Of a stretch of DNA of 64,000 nt, positions 53,997 through 63,410 are shown in pieces. Within the stretch, counting starts at the first letter, position 1. Each line of letters opens with the position of its first letter. The notes beneath the pieces are model-generated. The model worked only from the letters and a program-made list of their open reading frames with translations. It was not told the origin of the DNA and did no database searches. Source of the DNA: CBDFGN01 sp965247065. GTDB lineage: Bacteria; Bacteroidota; Bacteroidia; Cytophagales; Cyclobacteriaceae. The position numbers were made by a program, and so were the translations under genes. The stretch lies in contig CBDFGN010000006.1 in NCBI GenBank assembly GCA_965247065.1, positions 3,968,001 through 4,032,000 of the forward strand. Direction: 5' to 3'.

Positions 53997-55127
53997 GTGT
54001 CTATCGATTTGAAGATTGGTGTGTTGGGTGGAGGTCAACTAGGTCGCATGCTGTTGCAATCAGCTATAAGCATGGATCTGGACGTGGTCTTTATGGATCC
54101 GGACCCTGATGCCCCTTGCAAGTCCGTTACCCCAAATTTCGTTCATGGTTCCATAACTGATTATGACTCAGTTCTAAACTTTGGGCAAAATTGCGACCTG
54201 GTAACTATCGAGATTGAGAATGTGAATGTCGAAGCTCTAAAGGAATTAAGAGCCTACGGAAAAAAAGTCTATCCCCAACCAGAGGCAATTGAGATCATTC
54301 AGGACAAACTCCTGCAAAAGGAATTCTTCAAAAAAAATGATATACCTACTTCAGCTTTTATGGCCACCAAAAACCGCCAGGATGTGTTCCGAAATGATTC
54401 CTTTCTGCCGGCGGTGCATAAGCTCCGACGGGAGGGATATGATGGCCGCGGAGTGCAACTGTTGCAGTCTGAAGCAGATTTAATTCACGCATTTTCCAAA
54501 CCCGGAGTTCTGGAAAAAATGATCGATATACAAAAAGAGGTTTCGGTTATTGTCGGCCGATCCCATAGCGGAGAAATACGGGCCTACCCCGCCGTCGAGC
54601 TGGTATTCAATCCCAAGCAGAACTTGGTTGAATACTTATTTTCGCCTGCAGAAATCGACCACAAAACAGCCCAGAATGCCCAGGCAATAGCAACTAAAAC
54701 AATTGAAGATCTGGGACTTGTGGGTCTATTGGCGGTCGAAATGTTTATCAGTCAGTCTGGCGAGTTACTCGTAAATGAGGTAGCTCCCCGAACGCATAAT
54801 AGTGGCCACCATACCATTGAGTCCAGCTATACTTCGCAGTTCGAGCAGCACTTAAGGGCAATATTGGATTTACCACTGGGAGATGTCGGGGCCAAGAATT
54901 CCGCGGTGATGATCAATATCTTGGGAGAGGAGGGATGCCAGGGTCCTGCCAGGTATGAAGGTCTGGAACCAATTCTACAGATCCCAGGGGCCCAGCTGCA
55001 CTTATACGGTAAGAAAATTTGCAAACCCTACAGAAAAATGGGGCATGTGACCATAGTGGGAGACGACCTTGAAAATCTTAAAGAAAAAGCCATATTTGTT
55101 AAGAATAACCTAAGGGCGACAGCATGA
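53997..55127 (+). CDS. purK: N5-carboxyaminoimidazole ribonucleotide synthase
   Basis: 376 residues from GTG. ATP-grasp enzyme with IGVLGGGQLGRMLLQSA, TIEIENVNVEAL, IIQDKLLQKEFF, LRREGYDGRGVQLL, LLAVEMFISQSGELLVNE and APRTHNSGHHTIESS. It makes N5-CAIR from AIR, ATP and bicarbonate. The stop overlaps the purE start (ATGA), so the pair is an operon. Confidence 0.95.
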   Translation: MSIDLKIGVLGGGQLGRMLLQSAISMDLDVVFMDPDPDAPCKSVTPNFVHGSITDYDSVLNFGQNCDLVTIEIENVNVEALKELRAYGKKVYPQPEAIEIIQDKLLQKEFFKKNDIPTSAFMATKNRQDVFRNDSFLPAVHKLRREGYDGRGVQLLQSEADLIHAFSKPGVLEKMIDIQKEVSVIVGRSHSGEIRAYPAVELVFNPKQNLVEYLFSPAEIDHKTAQNAQAIATKTIEDLGLVGLLAVEMFISQSGELLVNEVAPRTHNSGHHTIESSYTSQFEQHLRAILDLPLGDVGAKNSAVMINILGEEGCQGPARYEGLEPILQIPGAQLHLYGKKICKPYRKMGHVTIVGDDLENLKEKAIFVKNNLRATA

Positions 55128-55615
55128 AAAAACCATTGGTCGGGATTATAATGGGTAGCCAATCCGATTTGAAAGTTATGAAGGAAAGCGCCGAGGTATT
55201 AGAGGAACTTGAGGTTGCTTTTGAATTGAGCATCGTTTCTGCTCACCGCACGCCCAACCGGATGAAAAAATATGCCGAAGGAGCCCGTAGCAGAGGAATT
55301 AAAGTAATAATTGCCGGCGCCGGTGGGGCAGCCCACCTACCGGGGATGGTGGCCTCGATGACAACTTTGCCTGTAATAGGGGTCCCGGTCAAATCCTCTA
55401 ATTCGATAGATGGTTGGGACTCGGTACTTTCGATTCTGCAAATGCCTGCCGGGGTTCCGGTTGGGACTGTTGCCTTGAATGGAGCCAAGAACGCTGGAAT
55501 CCTGGCTGCACAGATAATTGGGATTTTCGATAAAAAGATGGCTACGAACTTAAAAAAATTCAGGGATGATATGCGAAAAAAGGTAGAGGATTCGGCAAAG
55601 CGGATGGAAAACTAA
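55124..55615 (+). CDS. purE: N5-carboxyaminoimidazole ribonucleotide mutase
   Basis: 163 residues, usual class I PurE length: VGIIMGSQSDLKVMKESAEV, SAHRTPNRMKKYAEGA (catalytic histidine), IIAGAGGAAHLPGMVAS, LPVIGVPVKS and LQMPAGVPVGTVAL. It converts N5-CAIR to CAIR. Confidence 0.95.
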   Translation: MKKPLVGIIMGSQSDLKVMKESAEVLEELEVAFELSIVSAHRTPNRMKKYAEGARSRGIKVIIAGAGGAAHLPGMVASMTTLPVIGVPVKSSNSIDGWDSVLSILQMPAGVPVGTVALNGAKNAGILAAQIIGIFDKKMATNLKKFRDDMRKKVEDSAKRMEN

Positions 55616-55955
55616 GGCCACAAACCGAGGCCGGTGGGCTTCAATCAGAGGTAGTCTTCCATAAGCGTTCGAGTCCGCAAAACCTTTTGTGAGACTGTTT
55701 ACTGAAAGGAAAGCGATGACGAAGCGATGACACCCCTCCCCAGCGGGAACTATCAATGGTGTAGCAGATCACCGCCTCATCTAAAGATCAACTACAATAC
55801 ACCCGGATTATGACCCTATCCACCCCCGGCTAGGAGGCAATCGCATTTTTGCGAGTGTAGTATGTTGATGTCCTTCGTCCCTGGTGAAAGGACCGCTCAG
55901 ATTCACAATCGCATCGAAAAGTTTTTCGATAAGAAGCCCTGGCAGCGATTTTAAG
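55616..55955. other. Gene-free stretch with a palindrome
   Basis: About 340 bp between convergent purE and the TerC gene. ATCGAAAA-GT-TTTTCGAT (55913-55930) is a perfect palindrome 25 bp after the TerC gene stop and may end its transcript. Nothing else is seen. Confidence 0.4.
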
Positions 55956-56963
55956 TTAAGAAACCTGGGGTTTTTTCGACGGAGCAAATCCGGGGCTTGC
56001 GTCAGTCTTCACGGCTCCGGGGACAGGCGATTTCTTGAACAGTAAGGAAAACACAATCGAGCCCGCCAGAGTAGCAATAATGACCGTGAATGACAGTCCT
56101 ATGGGCACATAAACATGAATGATTTCCAGGAGCATCTTGAAGCCAATGAATATAAGGATGATGGATAATCCTTTTTGGAGCAGATAAAATTTGTTCAGGA
56201 TATTAGCTAAAAGAAAGAACATCGCCCTAAGACCCAGGATGGCGAAGATATTCGAGGTGTAGATGACGAATTCATTCTGAGTTATAGCGAAAGCCGCGGG
56301 GATCGAATCTACGGCAAAAATCAAATCGGTAGTTTCTATAAGTATCACCACCAGAAACAAGGTAGTGAAGTATACCTTTCCATGCCTCTTGACCCAAAAC
56401 TCCCCTCCTATATGCTCTTTGGTGATGCGCAAAAACTTTCTGGAAAACCGGATAAAAATGTTCCTTTCCGGCTCCACATCCAACTCCTCCTGGTCATAGA
56501 ATATCTTTATGCCAGAGTATATCAGGAACAGGCCAAAAACGTACAGGATCCAGTGAAACTCGCCTATCAGGTAAGCCCCTACGAAAATGAAGAATGCCCG
56601 GAATACCACGGCCCCTAAAATGCCCCAGTACAATATTCTGTGATAGTACTTTTCCTCAACCTGGAAGTATTTCAAGATTAACAGAATTACGAAAATATTG
56701 TCCATGGACAGGGCTTTCTCAGTAAAGTATGCTGAGAAATACTCCAAGGTGACATCCTTCCCCTCTCCTGATAAATAAATAAGTGTTCCGAAAAGCATTG
56801 AGATCAGGACCCAAAATATAGATTGGTTTAGCGCCGATTTTTGGGTTATCCTTTCCGGAGTTTTGTTGACCAATCCCAAGTCCACCACCAGAAAGAGAAC
56901 TACTATGGCTGCAAAAACAGCAAAAAGAATGATTTCTGAAGTTGTGAAAAGGTTCAAAAGCAT
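55956..56963 (-). CDS. TerC-family integral membrane protein
   Basis: 335 residues with about nine helices. Family blocks: FFSAYFTEKALSMDNIFVIL, YFQVEEKYYHRILYWGILGA, IETTDLIFAVDSIPAAFAI (acidic metal-type motif), TSNIFAILGLRAMFFLLANI and FIGFKMLLEI. TerC/Alx proteins are linked to manganese export and tellurite or pH stress. A proline/serine-rich tail ends the protein. Confidence 0.92.
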   Translation of the reverse strand: MLLNLFTTSEIILFAVFAAIVVLFLVVDLGLVNKTPERITQKSALNQSIFWVLISMLFGTLIYLSGEGKDVTLEYFSAYFTEKALSMDNIFVILLILKYFQVEEKYYHRILYWGILGAVVFRAFFIFVGAYLIGEFHWILYVFGLFLIYSGIKIFYDQEELDVEPERNIFIRFSRKFLRITKEHIGGEFWVKRHGKVYFTTLFLVVILIETTDLIFAVDSIPAAFAITQNEFVIYTSNIFAILGLRAMFFLLANILNKFYLLQKGLSIILIFIGFKMLLEIIHVYVPIGLSFTVIIATLAGSIVFSLLFKKSPVPGAVKTDASPGFAPSKKPQVS

Positions 56964-57288
56964 GCCAATAAGGAGCCCTCTATGGTGCGCTTGTTTTTGG
57001 AATTTAGGGTCCGGACCAGGTAAGAAGTAAATGATGATTTTCGAAACCCGGTCGATTCCTTACATCTAAGAATTCCGCACGTTTATCGAAAAAAACTCTT
57101 TTCTTATCCGACAAAGCGGATAGCAGTGTCCGAAGCTTCCCAAAGCACGACATTATTTAAGGAAATGTTACAGGGGCATTTCATACTCATGACACGCCTT
57201 TTCCTTCTTCAACTTGCTTTCAACTACCTGTCCTTAATTGCCTTAACCATTTTCTTACTATATTAAAAATCATCGAATCCCGAGACGA
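56964..57288. other. Divergent intergenic region
   Basis: 325 bp between divergent TerC and permease genes, so it should hold both promoters. No clear -7/-33 pair was assigned by eye. Confidence 0.4.
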
Positions 57289-59514
57289 ATGACTAGGCTG
57301 ATCAAGTCGACAGCGAACTTCGGAACTGCCCCTGTATTCTTCGCGGCAATCTCCACAATCCTGGGGGCCATTATGTTTCTGCGGTTCGGGTATGCTGTCG
57401 GCTCCCTGGGCTTTTTGGGTGCCCTGGCCATAGTCGTTTTTGGGCATTTGGTGACCATTCCCACCGCAATGGCTATTGCTGAAATCGCCACCAATCAAAA
57501 GGTGGAGGGTGGTGGCGAATATTACATTATCTCTAGGTCCTTCGGATTGAATATTGGAGCAGCAATTGGCGTAGCCTTGTTTTTGTCCCAGGCCATTAGC
57601 CTCGCTTTCTATGTGATCGCTTTTGGCGAAGCTTTTGGACCCGTATTCGACCTGGTAAACTCCGTCTATGATTTGAATATCACCGATAAGAGATTTGTGA
57701 GTATCCCGGCTTTGGTAATCCTTGCGATCCTGATGATCACAAAGGGTGCCAACCTTGGAGTAAAGGCGATTTATGTGGTCGTTGGCGTTCTGTTCCTTTC
57801 GCTGGTGTTGTTCTTTGCCGGCACAACAGACTATCAAAGTCAACTGGGAACACCCGATGTACTGGCCAAGGTTGTAAATGGCGATGATTTTTTTACTGTA
57901 TTCGCCATCATCTTTCCTGCATTTACCGGAATGACGGCCGGCGTCGGTCTATCAGGAGACTTGAAGGATCCTAAAAAATCCTTACCGATCGGCATCCTTT
58001 CAGCGGTCTTTGTAGGCATGCTGGTATACGTTTTTATAAGTTACAAGCTCACAATATCCGCTTCTCCAGAGGATCTGGTAGGTGATCAGTTGGTCATGTC
58101 AAGAATTGCCGTTTGGGGCCCTATTATTCCAATTGGACTTGCCTGTGCAACTATCTCCTCAGCACTAGGAACCATAATCGTGGCCCCACGAACGCTCAAA
58201 GCTCTCGCGGCGGACGATATATTCCCGACCAAGCCCATTAACGCCTTTCTGGCTAAAGGAAGCTTCAAAAACAATGAGCCGTTGAACGCTACTTTGATCA
58301 CTGTGACTTTGGCAATGGTATTTGTAAGCATTGGCAACGTTGATTTTGTAGCTAAGATTATCTCCATGTTTTTCATGGTGACCTACGGGGCCATATGCTG
58401 CATATCGTTCCTGCAACATTTTGCCGCTGACCCCTCCTACCGGCCAGCTTTTAAGTCCCGGTGGTATTTGTCTCTCTTGGGCACCGTATTATGCGTATAC
58501 ATTATGTTTCAGATGAATCCCCTATATGCCATCATTTCCCTTGCCGTCATGACCGGGATTTATCTGAGCTATACTTTTTACCGAAAAGACAAACAGGGCC
58601 TCACCCAGATTTTCCAGGGGGTAATCTTTCAATTAAGTCGACGCCTACAGGTCTTCATTCAAAAAGCGGAAAAAGAAGATGTGAGCACATGGCGCCCTGC
58701 GATCATCTCTATTTCCAAGTACACTTTTGAAAGACTTGCGGCCACTGATCTGATGCGATGGATATCCCATCGCTACGGTTTTGGAACTTACATTCATTAC
58801 ATTAATGGATACTTTTCCAACGAGAGCAACCGCAAAGCCCGGGAGGAGTTAAACCGACTGATCAAAAGATCAGGAGCCAGCAATAGCAATGTTTACATGG
58901 ACACTATGATCTCGCCTTCCTACACAACCGCCATAGCCCAGAGTCTCCAGCTACCGAGCGTTTCAGGTAAAGAGAACAATATGTTCTTGTTCGAGTTTTC
59001 CAAAAGTAAACTTGACGATGTTACCGAGGTAATTGAAAATATTCCCCTGGTAAAGGCCGCAGAATTCGACTTCGGAGTGCTGGCATCTTGCGAGAAGGGG
59101 TTCGGATACAAACGTGATATTCATATTTGGATTACTCCGGGGGATTTTGATAATGCCAGCCTAATGATACTGCTCGGCTATGTCATATTAGGACATCCTG
59201 AATGGAAAGGCGGGCAAATTAAGATCTATGCCGTTTTTCCAGAAGATGAGATTTCGGTGCAACAACAAAACCTTCTCGATATGATCAAAACCGGAAGGCT
59301 CCCGATTTCTCCTCACAATATTGAACTGATACTTATGAAGGAAAACGTAGGTATCAAGGAAATTATTAACAAGAATTCGGTAGATGCCGATCTCACAATG
59401 GTCGGCTTTTTAGAAGAAGCCACTAAGCAAATAGGCCGTCAGGTCTTTGAGGGCTTCGACGGTATTGGGAATGTACTGTTCTTAAGTGCTCACAAAGAAA
59501 AGGAGATCCGATAA
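57289..59514 (+). CDS. SLC12-like (cation-chloride cotransporter/APC) permease
   Basis: 741 residues. Twelve helices in about the first 430 residues start with FGTAPVFFAAISTILGAIMF and FGYAVGSLGFLGALAIVVFG. FPAFTGMTAGVGLSGDLKDPKK matches the APC/SLC12 helix-6 region. The C-terminal part (about 450-741) is soluble, with KRSGASNSNVYMD and a final universal-stress-like domain. Members of this type move amino acids or K/Na with Cl. It is followed without gap by an MscS gene. Confidence 0.85.
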   Translation: MTRLIKSTANFGTAPVFFAAISTILGAIMFLRFGYAVGSLGFLGALAIVVFGHLVTIPTAMAIAEIATNQKVEGGGEYYIISRSFGLNIGAAIGVALFLSQAISLAFYVIAFGEAFGPVFDLVNSVYDLNITDKRFVSIPALVILAILMITKGANLGVKAIYVVVGVLFLSLVLFFAGTTDYQSQLGTPDVLAKVVNGDDFFTVFAIIFPAFTGMTAGVGLSGDLKDPKKSLPIGILSAVFVGMLVYVFISYKLTISASPEDLVGDQLVMSRIAVWGPIIPIGLACATISSALGTIIVAPRTLKALAADDIFPTKPINAFLAKGSFKNNEPLNATLITVTLAMVFVSIGNVDFVAKIISMFFMVTYGAICCISFLQHFAADPSYRPAFKSRWYLSLLGTVLCVYIMFQMNPLYAIISLAVMTGIYLSYTFYRKDKQGLTQIFQGVIFQLSRRLQVFIQKAEKEDVSTWRPAIISISKYTFERLAATDLMRWISHRYGFGTYIHYINGYFSNESNRKAREELNRLIKRSGASNSNVYMDTMISPSYTTAIAQSLQLPSVSGKENNMFLFEFSKSKLDDVTEVIENIPLVKAAEFDFGVLASCEKGFGYKRDIHIWITPGDFDNASLMILLGYVILGHPEWKGGQIKIYAVFPEDEISVQQQNLLDMIKTGRLPISPHNIELILMKENVGIKEIINKNSVDADLTMVGFLEEATKQIGRQVFEGFDGIGNVLFLSAHKEKEIR

Positions 59515-60393
59515 ATGACGGCATTTGAAGAATTTATGAAGCTTCTTGGAGAGATCTGGTCGTTATCGCTTCTCTCCTTTAATACAGTAGAGATCAAAGT
59601 TTACCATCTCATAGGAGTATTTCTCATTCTATTCCTTATGCGAATGCTAATCAAATTCACCCGAAGAATCATCAATCGGGAGATCGAGCGACGCCATCTC
59701 GATGAGGGAAGAACTCTGGCGATTTACCAAATTGCCAAATACTTAATCATCGTGATTACAATCGGAGTGGTCCTGGAAATGTTGGGCTTCCAGCTTACCA
59801 TTCTATTGGCCGGATCGGCTGCGCTTTTGGTCGGTGTAGGTCTTGGATTGCAACAAACATTCAATGACTTTGTATGCGGAATTATTTTGCTATTTGAAGG
59901 AACCGTTTCAGTGGGTGATATAATTGAAGTCGGGGGCATTGTTGGCAAGGTAGATAGGATCGACATACGGACCTCTGAGATTTCTACCCGAGACAATACG
60001 GTAATTATCGTGCCAAACTCTAAGTTAGTCAATGACAATGTGATTAATTGGTCCCATAACAGGAAAGAGACTCGCTTCAACCTGAGCGTAGGGGTAGCCT
60101 ATGGTTCAGACGTTCAACTCGTAAAAAAGATCCTTGAATCGGCGGCACAAGAGCATCTTGATGTAACCTCAGAGAATCCTGCCGAAGCCAGGTTTCAGGA
60201 CTTTGGAGACTCAGCTTTGATCTTCGAAATACTGTTTTGGAGTAACAATATGTTCCGTATCGAGCAGATAAAAAGTGACCTCAGATTTGCAATCGACCGG
60301 AAATTCAGGGAAAATGGAATCGTAATTCCATTTCCTCAAAGGGATCTTCACGTTATTGGAAATGATCTAAATGTTTCCAATGATTTGCAGTAA
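59515..60393 (+). CDS. MscS-family mechanosensitive channel
   Basis: 292 residues. The ATG abuts the permease TAA. Three helices with the pore lining GSAALLVGVGLGLQQTFNDF, then the beta domain FEGTVSVGDIIEVGGIVGKV, DIRTSEISTRDNTVIIVPNS and NDNVINWSH. It should release solutes under hypo-osmotic stress; operon with an ion/chloride permease fits osmotic control. Confidence 0.94.
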   Translation: MTAFEEFMKLLGEIWSLSLLSFNTVEIKVYHLIGVFLILFLMRMLIKFTRRIINREIERRHLDEGRTLAIYQIAKYLIIVITIGVVLEMLGFQLTILLAGSAALLVGVGLGLQQTFNDFVCGIILLFEGTVSVGDIIEVGGIVGKVDRIDIRTSEISTRDNTVIIVPNSKLVNDNVINWSHNRKETRFNLSVGVAYGSDVQLVKKILESAAQEHLDVTSENPAEARFQDFGDSALIFEILFWSNNMFRIEQIKSDLRFAIDRKFRENGIVIPFPQRDLHVIGNDLNVSNDLQ

Positions 60394-60432
60394 GATAATG
60401 GTTCAAACCCACGGCTCGTGGCCAATGGATAT

Positions 60433-60747
60433 ATGCAACGAAAATTCATAGCGTCCACCGTAATTGCAGCTCTGGTAGTAATTTTCTCCATGCAGAACCT
60501 TGAACTGGTTACAGTAGATCTGTGGTTTTGGGAATCTGAAAGCCCCGTAGCCGCGGTGGTCATATTCAGCTTTGGCTTGGGAGGTCTGGCCAGCGCACTC
60601 TTTTCAGTGCCTTCATTAGTGTCAAAGAATAAGGCAATCAGAAAGCTGCAAAAGCAATTGAAGGATCAGCAAGGATCAACTAAGGGAGTCGATGGAGGTA
60701 ATCCAGGAGAAGAAGGACATAACCGGGGATCAACTGGTGGCGAATGA
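60433..60747 (+). CDS. LapA-domain membrane protein
   Basis: 104 residues from the ATG at 60433; a GTG at 60418 is possible. Two helices (KFIASTVIAALVVIFSMQN and AAVVIFSFGLGGLASALFSV) with the NLELVTVDLWFWE segment between them match DUF1049/LapA. A charged tail follows. It may assist envelope assembly. It lies 39 bp after the MscS gene and is probably in the same operon. Confidence 0.82.
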   Translation: MQRKFIASTVIAALVVIFSMQNLELVTVDLWFWESESPVAAVVIFSFGLGGLASALFSVPSLVSKNKAIRKLQKQLKDQQGSTKGVDGGNPGEEGHNRGSTGGE

Positions 60748-60806
60748 ATCCACAATGGCCCAAGCGATAATGAGAATGAATACCAAAAAGGGGCGGAGGC
60801 TGGGTT

Positions 60807-61175
60807 TTACGATTCATTCTTACGGATTATCACTCGTTTAATGGCCGCTATCAACCGTTTTTCTTTTTCCCAGAAAAAAGCAAACTGCCCGAATAAAAAA
60901 CCAAAAAACAGGATCAAGATTTGATAAGCGGGGATAATGAAAAGTACGTATGAAACTGACTTTATCCACATGGAGGTTAGGTCATTAAAGCCCAGAAATG
61001 AAAAGAAAGAATTTCTAAGAAATAGAACGCTCATTCCCGTAATACTGAAAACGACAAGGATCACAACCACTTGGCCCAGGCTGGTGAGCCCCCACCTTGC
61101 CCTAAGTTTTTCTAACCAGGAAGATCCATCTCTAAATTGATCGTGATTCTTTGCAGTTACGGGCCCCTCAATCAT
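60807..61175 (-). CDS. DUF6787-type membrane protein
   Basis: 122 residues from the ATG at 61175; the frame extends to 61247, but homologue-like sequence starts only at LEKLRARWGLTSLGQVVVIL. VFSITGMSVLFLRNSFFSFL, VSYVLFIIPAYQILILFFGF and FGQFAFFWEKEKRLI are typical of this Bacteroidota membrane family. The function is unknown. Confidence 0.75.
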   Translation of the reverse strand: MIEGPVTAKNHDQFRDGSSWLEKLRARWGLTSLGQVVVILVVFSITGMSVLFLRNSFFSFLGFNDLTSMWIKSVSYVLFIIPAYQILILFFGFLFGQFAFFWEKEKRLIAAIKRVIIRKNES

Positions 61176-61325
61176 ATATCTCAAAAGAGTGTCGGCAAAG
61201 CTATTCAAAAAAACTGAGATGCAAGACAGCTCCATATGATACCCCAATTAAAGACCCATTATTCTTGGCCTTGTCCAATATTTTACCAAATTTAAAAAAC
61301 GATTTAGGGTCAATTCTGGAAGCGA

Positions 61326-62243
61326 ATGTACCAACTGAAAAGAATCCTGATCGGCCTCGACTTCAGCGGCATGGATGTTCAACTTCTGAAATACGCATCC
61401 GTGGTAGCCGACAAAATTTACCCAGAGGTGGTTTACCTTTTTGCCGTTGGTAAGAAACTAAAATTACCCAAGTCCCTTAAAGAAAAATATTCAGGAGAAA
61501 ATACGCCAATAGATGAAATCCTCTTAAAAGAGCTGGAATTAAGGGCCAAGGAATATTTCATTACTCCACCGGGCTGCCAGGTGCGGTTTGAACTAAGGGT
61601 AGGAGAAGCACACAAGCAAATACGCGAGTGGTCGCAGATCAAGGAGATCGATCTCATCATGGTGGGTCGAAGGGTCTCTCCTGGAGGAAATGGAAAATTA
61701 GCTAGTTCCATAACAAGGGCTTCTCATTGCTCGGTGCTAATCGTGCCGGAGAATCCTCCGGGTACACTTGAAGGATTGCTAATTCCGATAAATGTCGATA
61801 ATGAGGAAAACCTCCCTATCATGGCTGTCCTGGAATTAGTCAAAAAAAGCCAATTGAACATTACGGTCCAAAGTATCTATGATGTTCCCACCGGTTATCA
61901 TTATTCAGGAAAATCATTCAGAGAATTCGCCAAAATCATGGAACAAAATGCCCGCAACAAAATGGAGCTGGTTAAGAAGCGGTATCATCTGGAAGACTAC
62001 CCCGTTTCATATATTTTTTCCTTGGACGACGATCATAATCTGGCCGAAAAGATCTACGAAACCGCTCTAAAAGAAAATGTCGACATGATTCTTATGGGCT
62101 CAAAAGGCAGGACCAAAACCGCATCCCTAGTACTGAGCAGCATCGCAGAAAAAGTTACGGAATATGATAAGATTGTGCCCCTTCTTATTGTAAAAAATAA
62201 GCAAAAGAATCTAGGCTTTCTTGACGCACTGAAGCTGATCTAA
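61326..62243 (+). CDS. Universal stress protein (two Usp domains)
   Basis: 305 residues, start KRILIGLDFSGMD after MYQL. The first Usp unit ends with LIMVGRRVSPGGNGKLASSI and CSVLIVPE (nucleotide-binding G-x2-G-x9-G-type). The second ends DMILMGSKGRTKTASLVLSS and IVPLLIVKN. Tandem UspA proteins respond to ion and energy stress. It fits with the neighbouring permease and MscS genes. It overlaps the convergent next gene by 4 bp. Confidence 0.92.
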   Translation: MYQLKRILIGLDFSGMDVQLLKYASVVADKIYPEVVYLFAVGKKLKLPKSLKEKYSGENTPIDEILLKELELRAKEYFITPPGCQVRFELRVGEAHKQIREWSQIKEIDLIMVGRRVSPGGNGKLASSITRASHCSVLIVPENPPGTLEGLLIPINVDNEENLPIMAVLELVKKSQLNITVQSIYDVPTGYHYSGKSFREFAKIMEQNARNKMELVKKRYHLEDYPVSYIFSLDDDHNLAEKIYETALKENVDMILMGSKGRTKTASLVLSSIAEKVTEYDKIVPLLIVKNKQKNLGFLDALKLI

Positions 62244-62836
62244 TATTCGATATCGCCATCGATTTCAAACCGAGTCGCTTCCAAGAATAGTATAGATTGC
62301 TGACCATCGATTCGGTAGGTTCGGAGAAAGGTTTCACCAATATCATCTGTATCAAAAGTCATTTCGATCAGTGATTCCGAATCGTACAGAAAGTTTCCAA
62401 CCCGTTTTCGAACTTCGATTCTTAGTAATTCATCCAATACGGCATCCTTGAATACCCGGAGGTACTGGATCCCGGACTCTTGATGCTCATTAAGCTGGTA
62501 TGAGATTACCTTTATATCCCCCTGTAAGTAAGATTCGGAAACTGAATAGGAATCCTTCAGGCGCGGTAGATTTATATCCAGTTCTGCCAGAACTTGTAGT
62601 TCTGTAGCCCACTGGCTACTGTCCAAGCGGCCTTCAAGGGTCTCGGCCTTTCCGTCCAGTTCAATTCTTTTTTTGAATCTCGGATTGAGAATGGATAGCA
62701 GGACGACTTGGTCATGCATTAAAGCGGAAAGGTCAAAGTATTGCTTTTCCATTGGTTCCCGTGATTCGGGAGGAACCGAACAAGCAGTCCATAGAAAGCC
62801 TGCAAGAACGCTGTTAATTGCTATTCTACGTCTCAT
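62240..62836 (-). CDS. Hypothetical lipoprotein
   Basis: 198 residues. Lipobox FLWTAC, then a soluble domain with KQYFDLSALMHDQVVLLSIL, KTVELDGKAETLE-like KKRIELDGKAETLEGRLD, GDIKVISYQLNEHQESGIQY and LRTYRIDGQQSILFLEATRF. No known domain recognised. It is alone and convergent with the Usp gene. Confidence 0.65.
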   Translation of the reverse strand: MRRRIAINSVLAGFLWTACSVPPESREPMEKQYFDLSALMHDQVVLLSILNPRFKKRIELDGKAETLEGRLDSSQWATELQVLAELDINLPRLKDSYSVSESYLQGDIKVISYQLNEHQESGIQYLRVFKDAVLDELLRIEVRKRVGNFLYDSESLIEMTFDTDDIGETFLRTYRIDGQQSILFLEATRFEIDGDIEY

Positions 62837-62986
62837 ACCTTTGATCAGTCAAAGTTCAAATATAGAATTTCGGCCCAGATAATGGTCTATATTTGCCTGG
62901 CTCGTTGAACCAATTTCAAAAAAGCCTGGGGACTTTGAAGGGATGGCACAATTTTGGAGGCTTCGTAGGCAGACTTGCCTTATCAT

Positions 62987-63379
62987 ATGCGCATAAAGCA
63001 GATTCAGGCTCTTTTGATTATGCTCTTCCTGGCATCACTGACCCATGGTCAGGAAGTGGTAATCGATAATGCTAAAACGGCCATTAAGTCCGGCAGCTCA
63101 AAAGAATTGTCCAAATACTGCAACAGGGTGGTAGAATTGAGCTTCGACGGGGACAAGGCTACGTATAGCAAAACTCAGGCTGAATTTGTTCTTAGGGATT
63201 TCTTCAAAAAATACCCTCCCACTGACTTTGAATATATTCACCAGGGAGCTTCCAGGGAAGGACTTCGATATGCGATCGGCAAATACAGCTTCGACAAAGG
63301 ATCCTTCCGCGTGTATATGCTCATCAAGGAATTTGGTCAGGATTTCCTGATCGACACTTTGGACTTCAGCAAGGACTAG
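62987..63379 (+). CDS. DUF4783 protein
   Basis: 130 residues from the ATG at 62987 (MRIKQIQALLIMLFLASLTHGQ, signal peptide); an earlier ATG at 62975 is possible. The NTF2-like DUF4783 core has IDNAKTAIKSGSSKELSKYC, VELSFDGDKATYSKTQAEFV and LRDFFKKYPPTDFEYIHQGA. In Bacteroidota this family often precedes nadC, as here. The role is unknown. Confidence 0.9.
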   Translation: MRIKQIQALLIMLFLASLTHGQEVVIDNAKTAIKSGSSKELSKYCNRVVELSFDGDKATYSKTQAEFVLRDFFKKYPPTDFEYIHQGASREGLRYAIGKYSFDKGSFRVYMLIKEFGQDFLIDTLDFSKD

Positions 63380-63410
63380 ATCGTCCTGCTACAACAATTA
63401 TCGCAGACTG

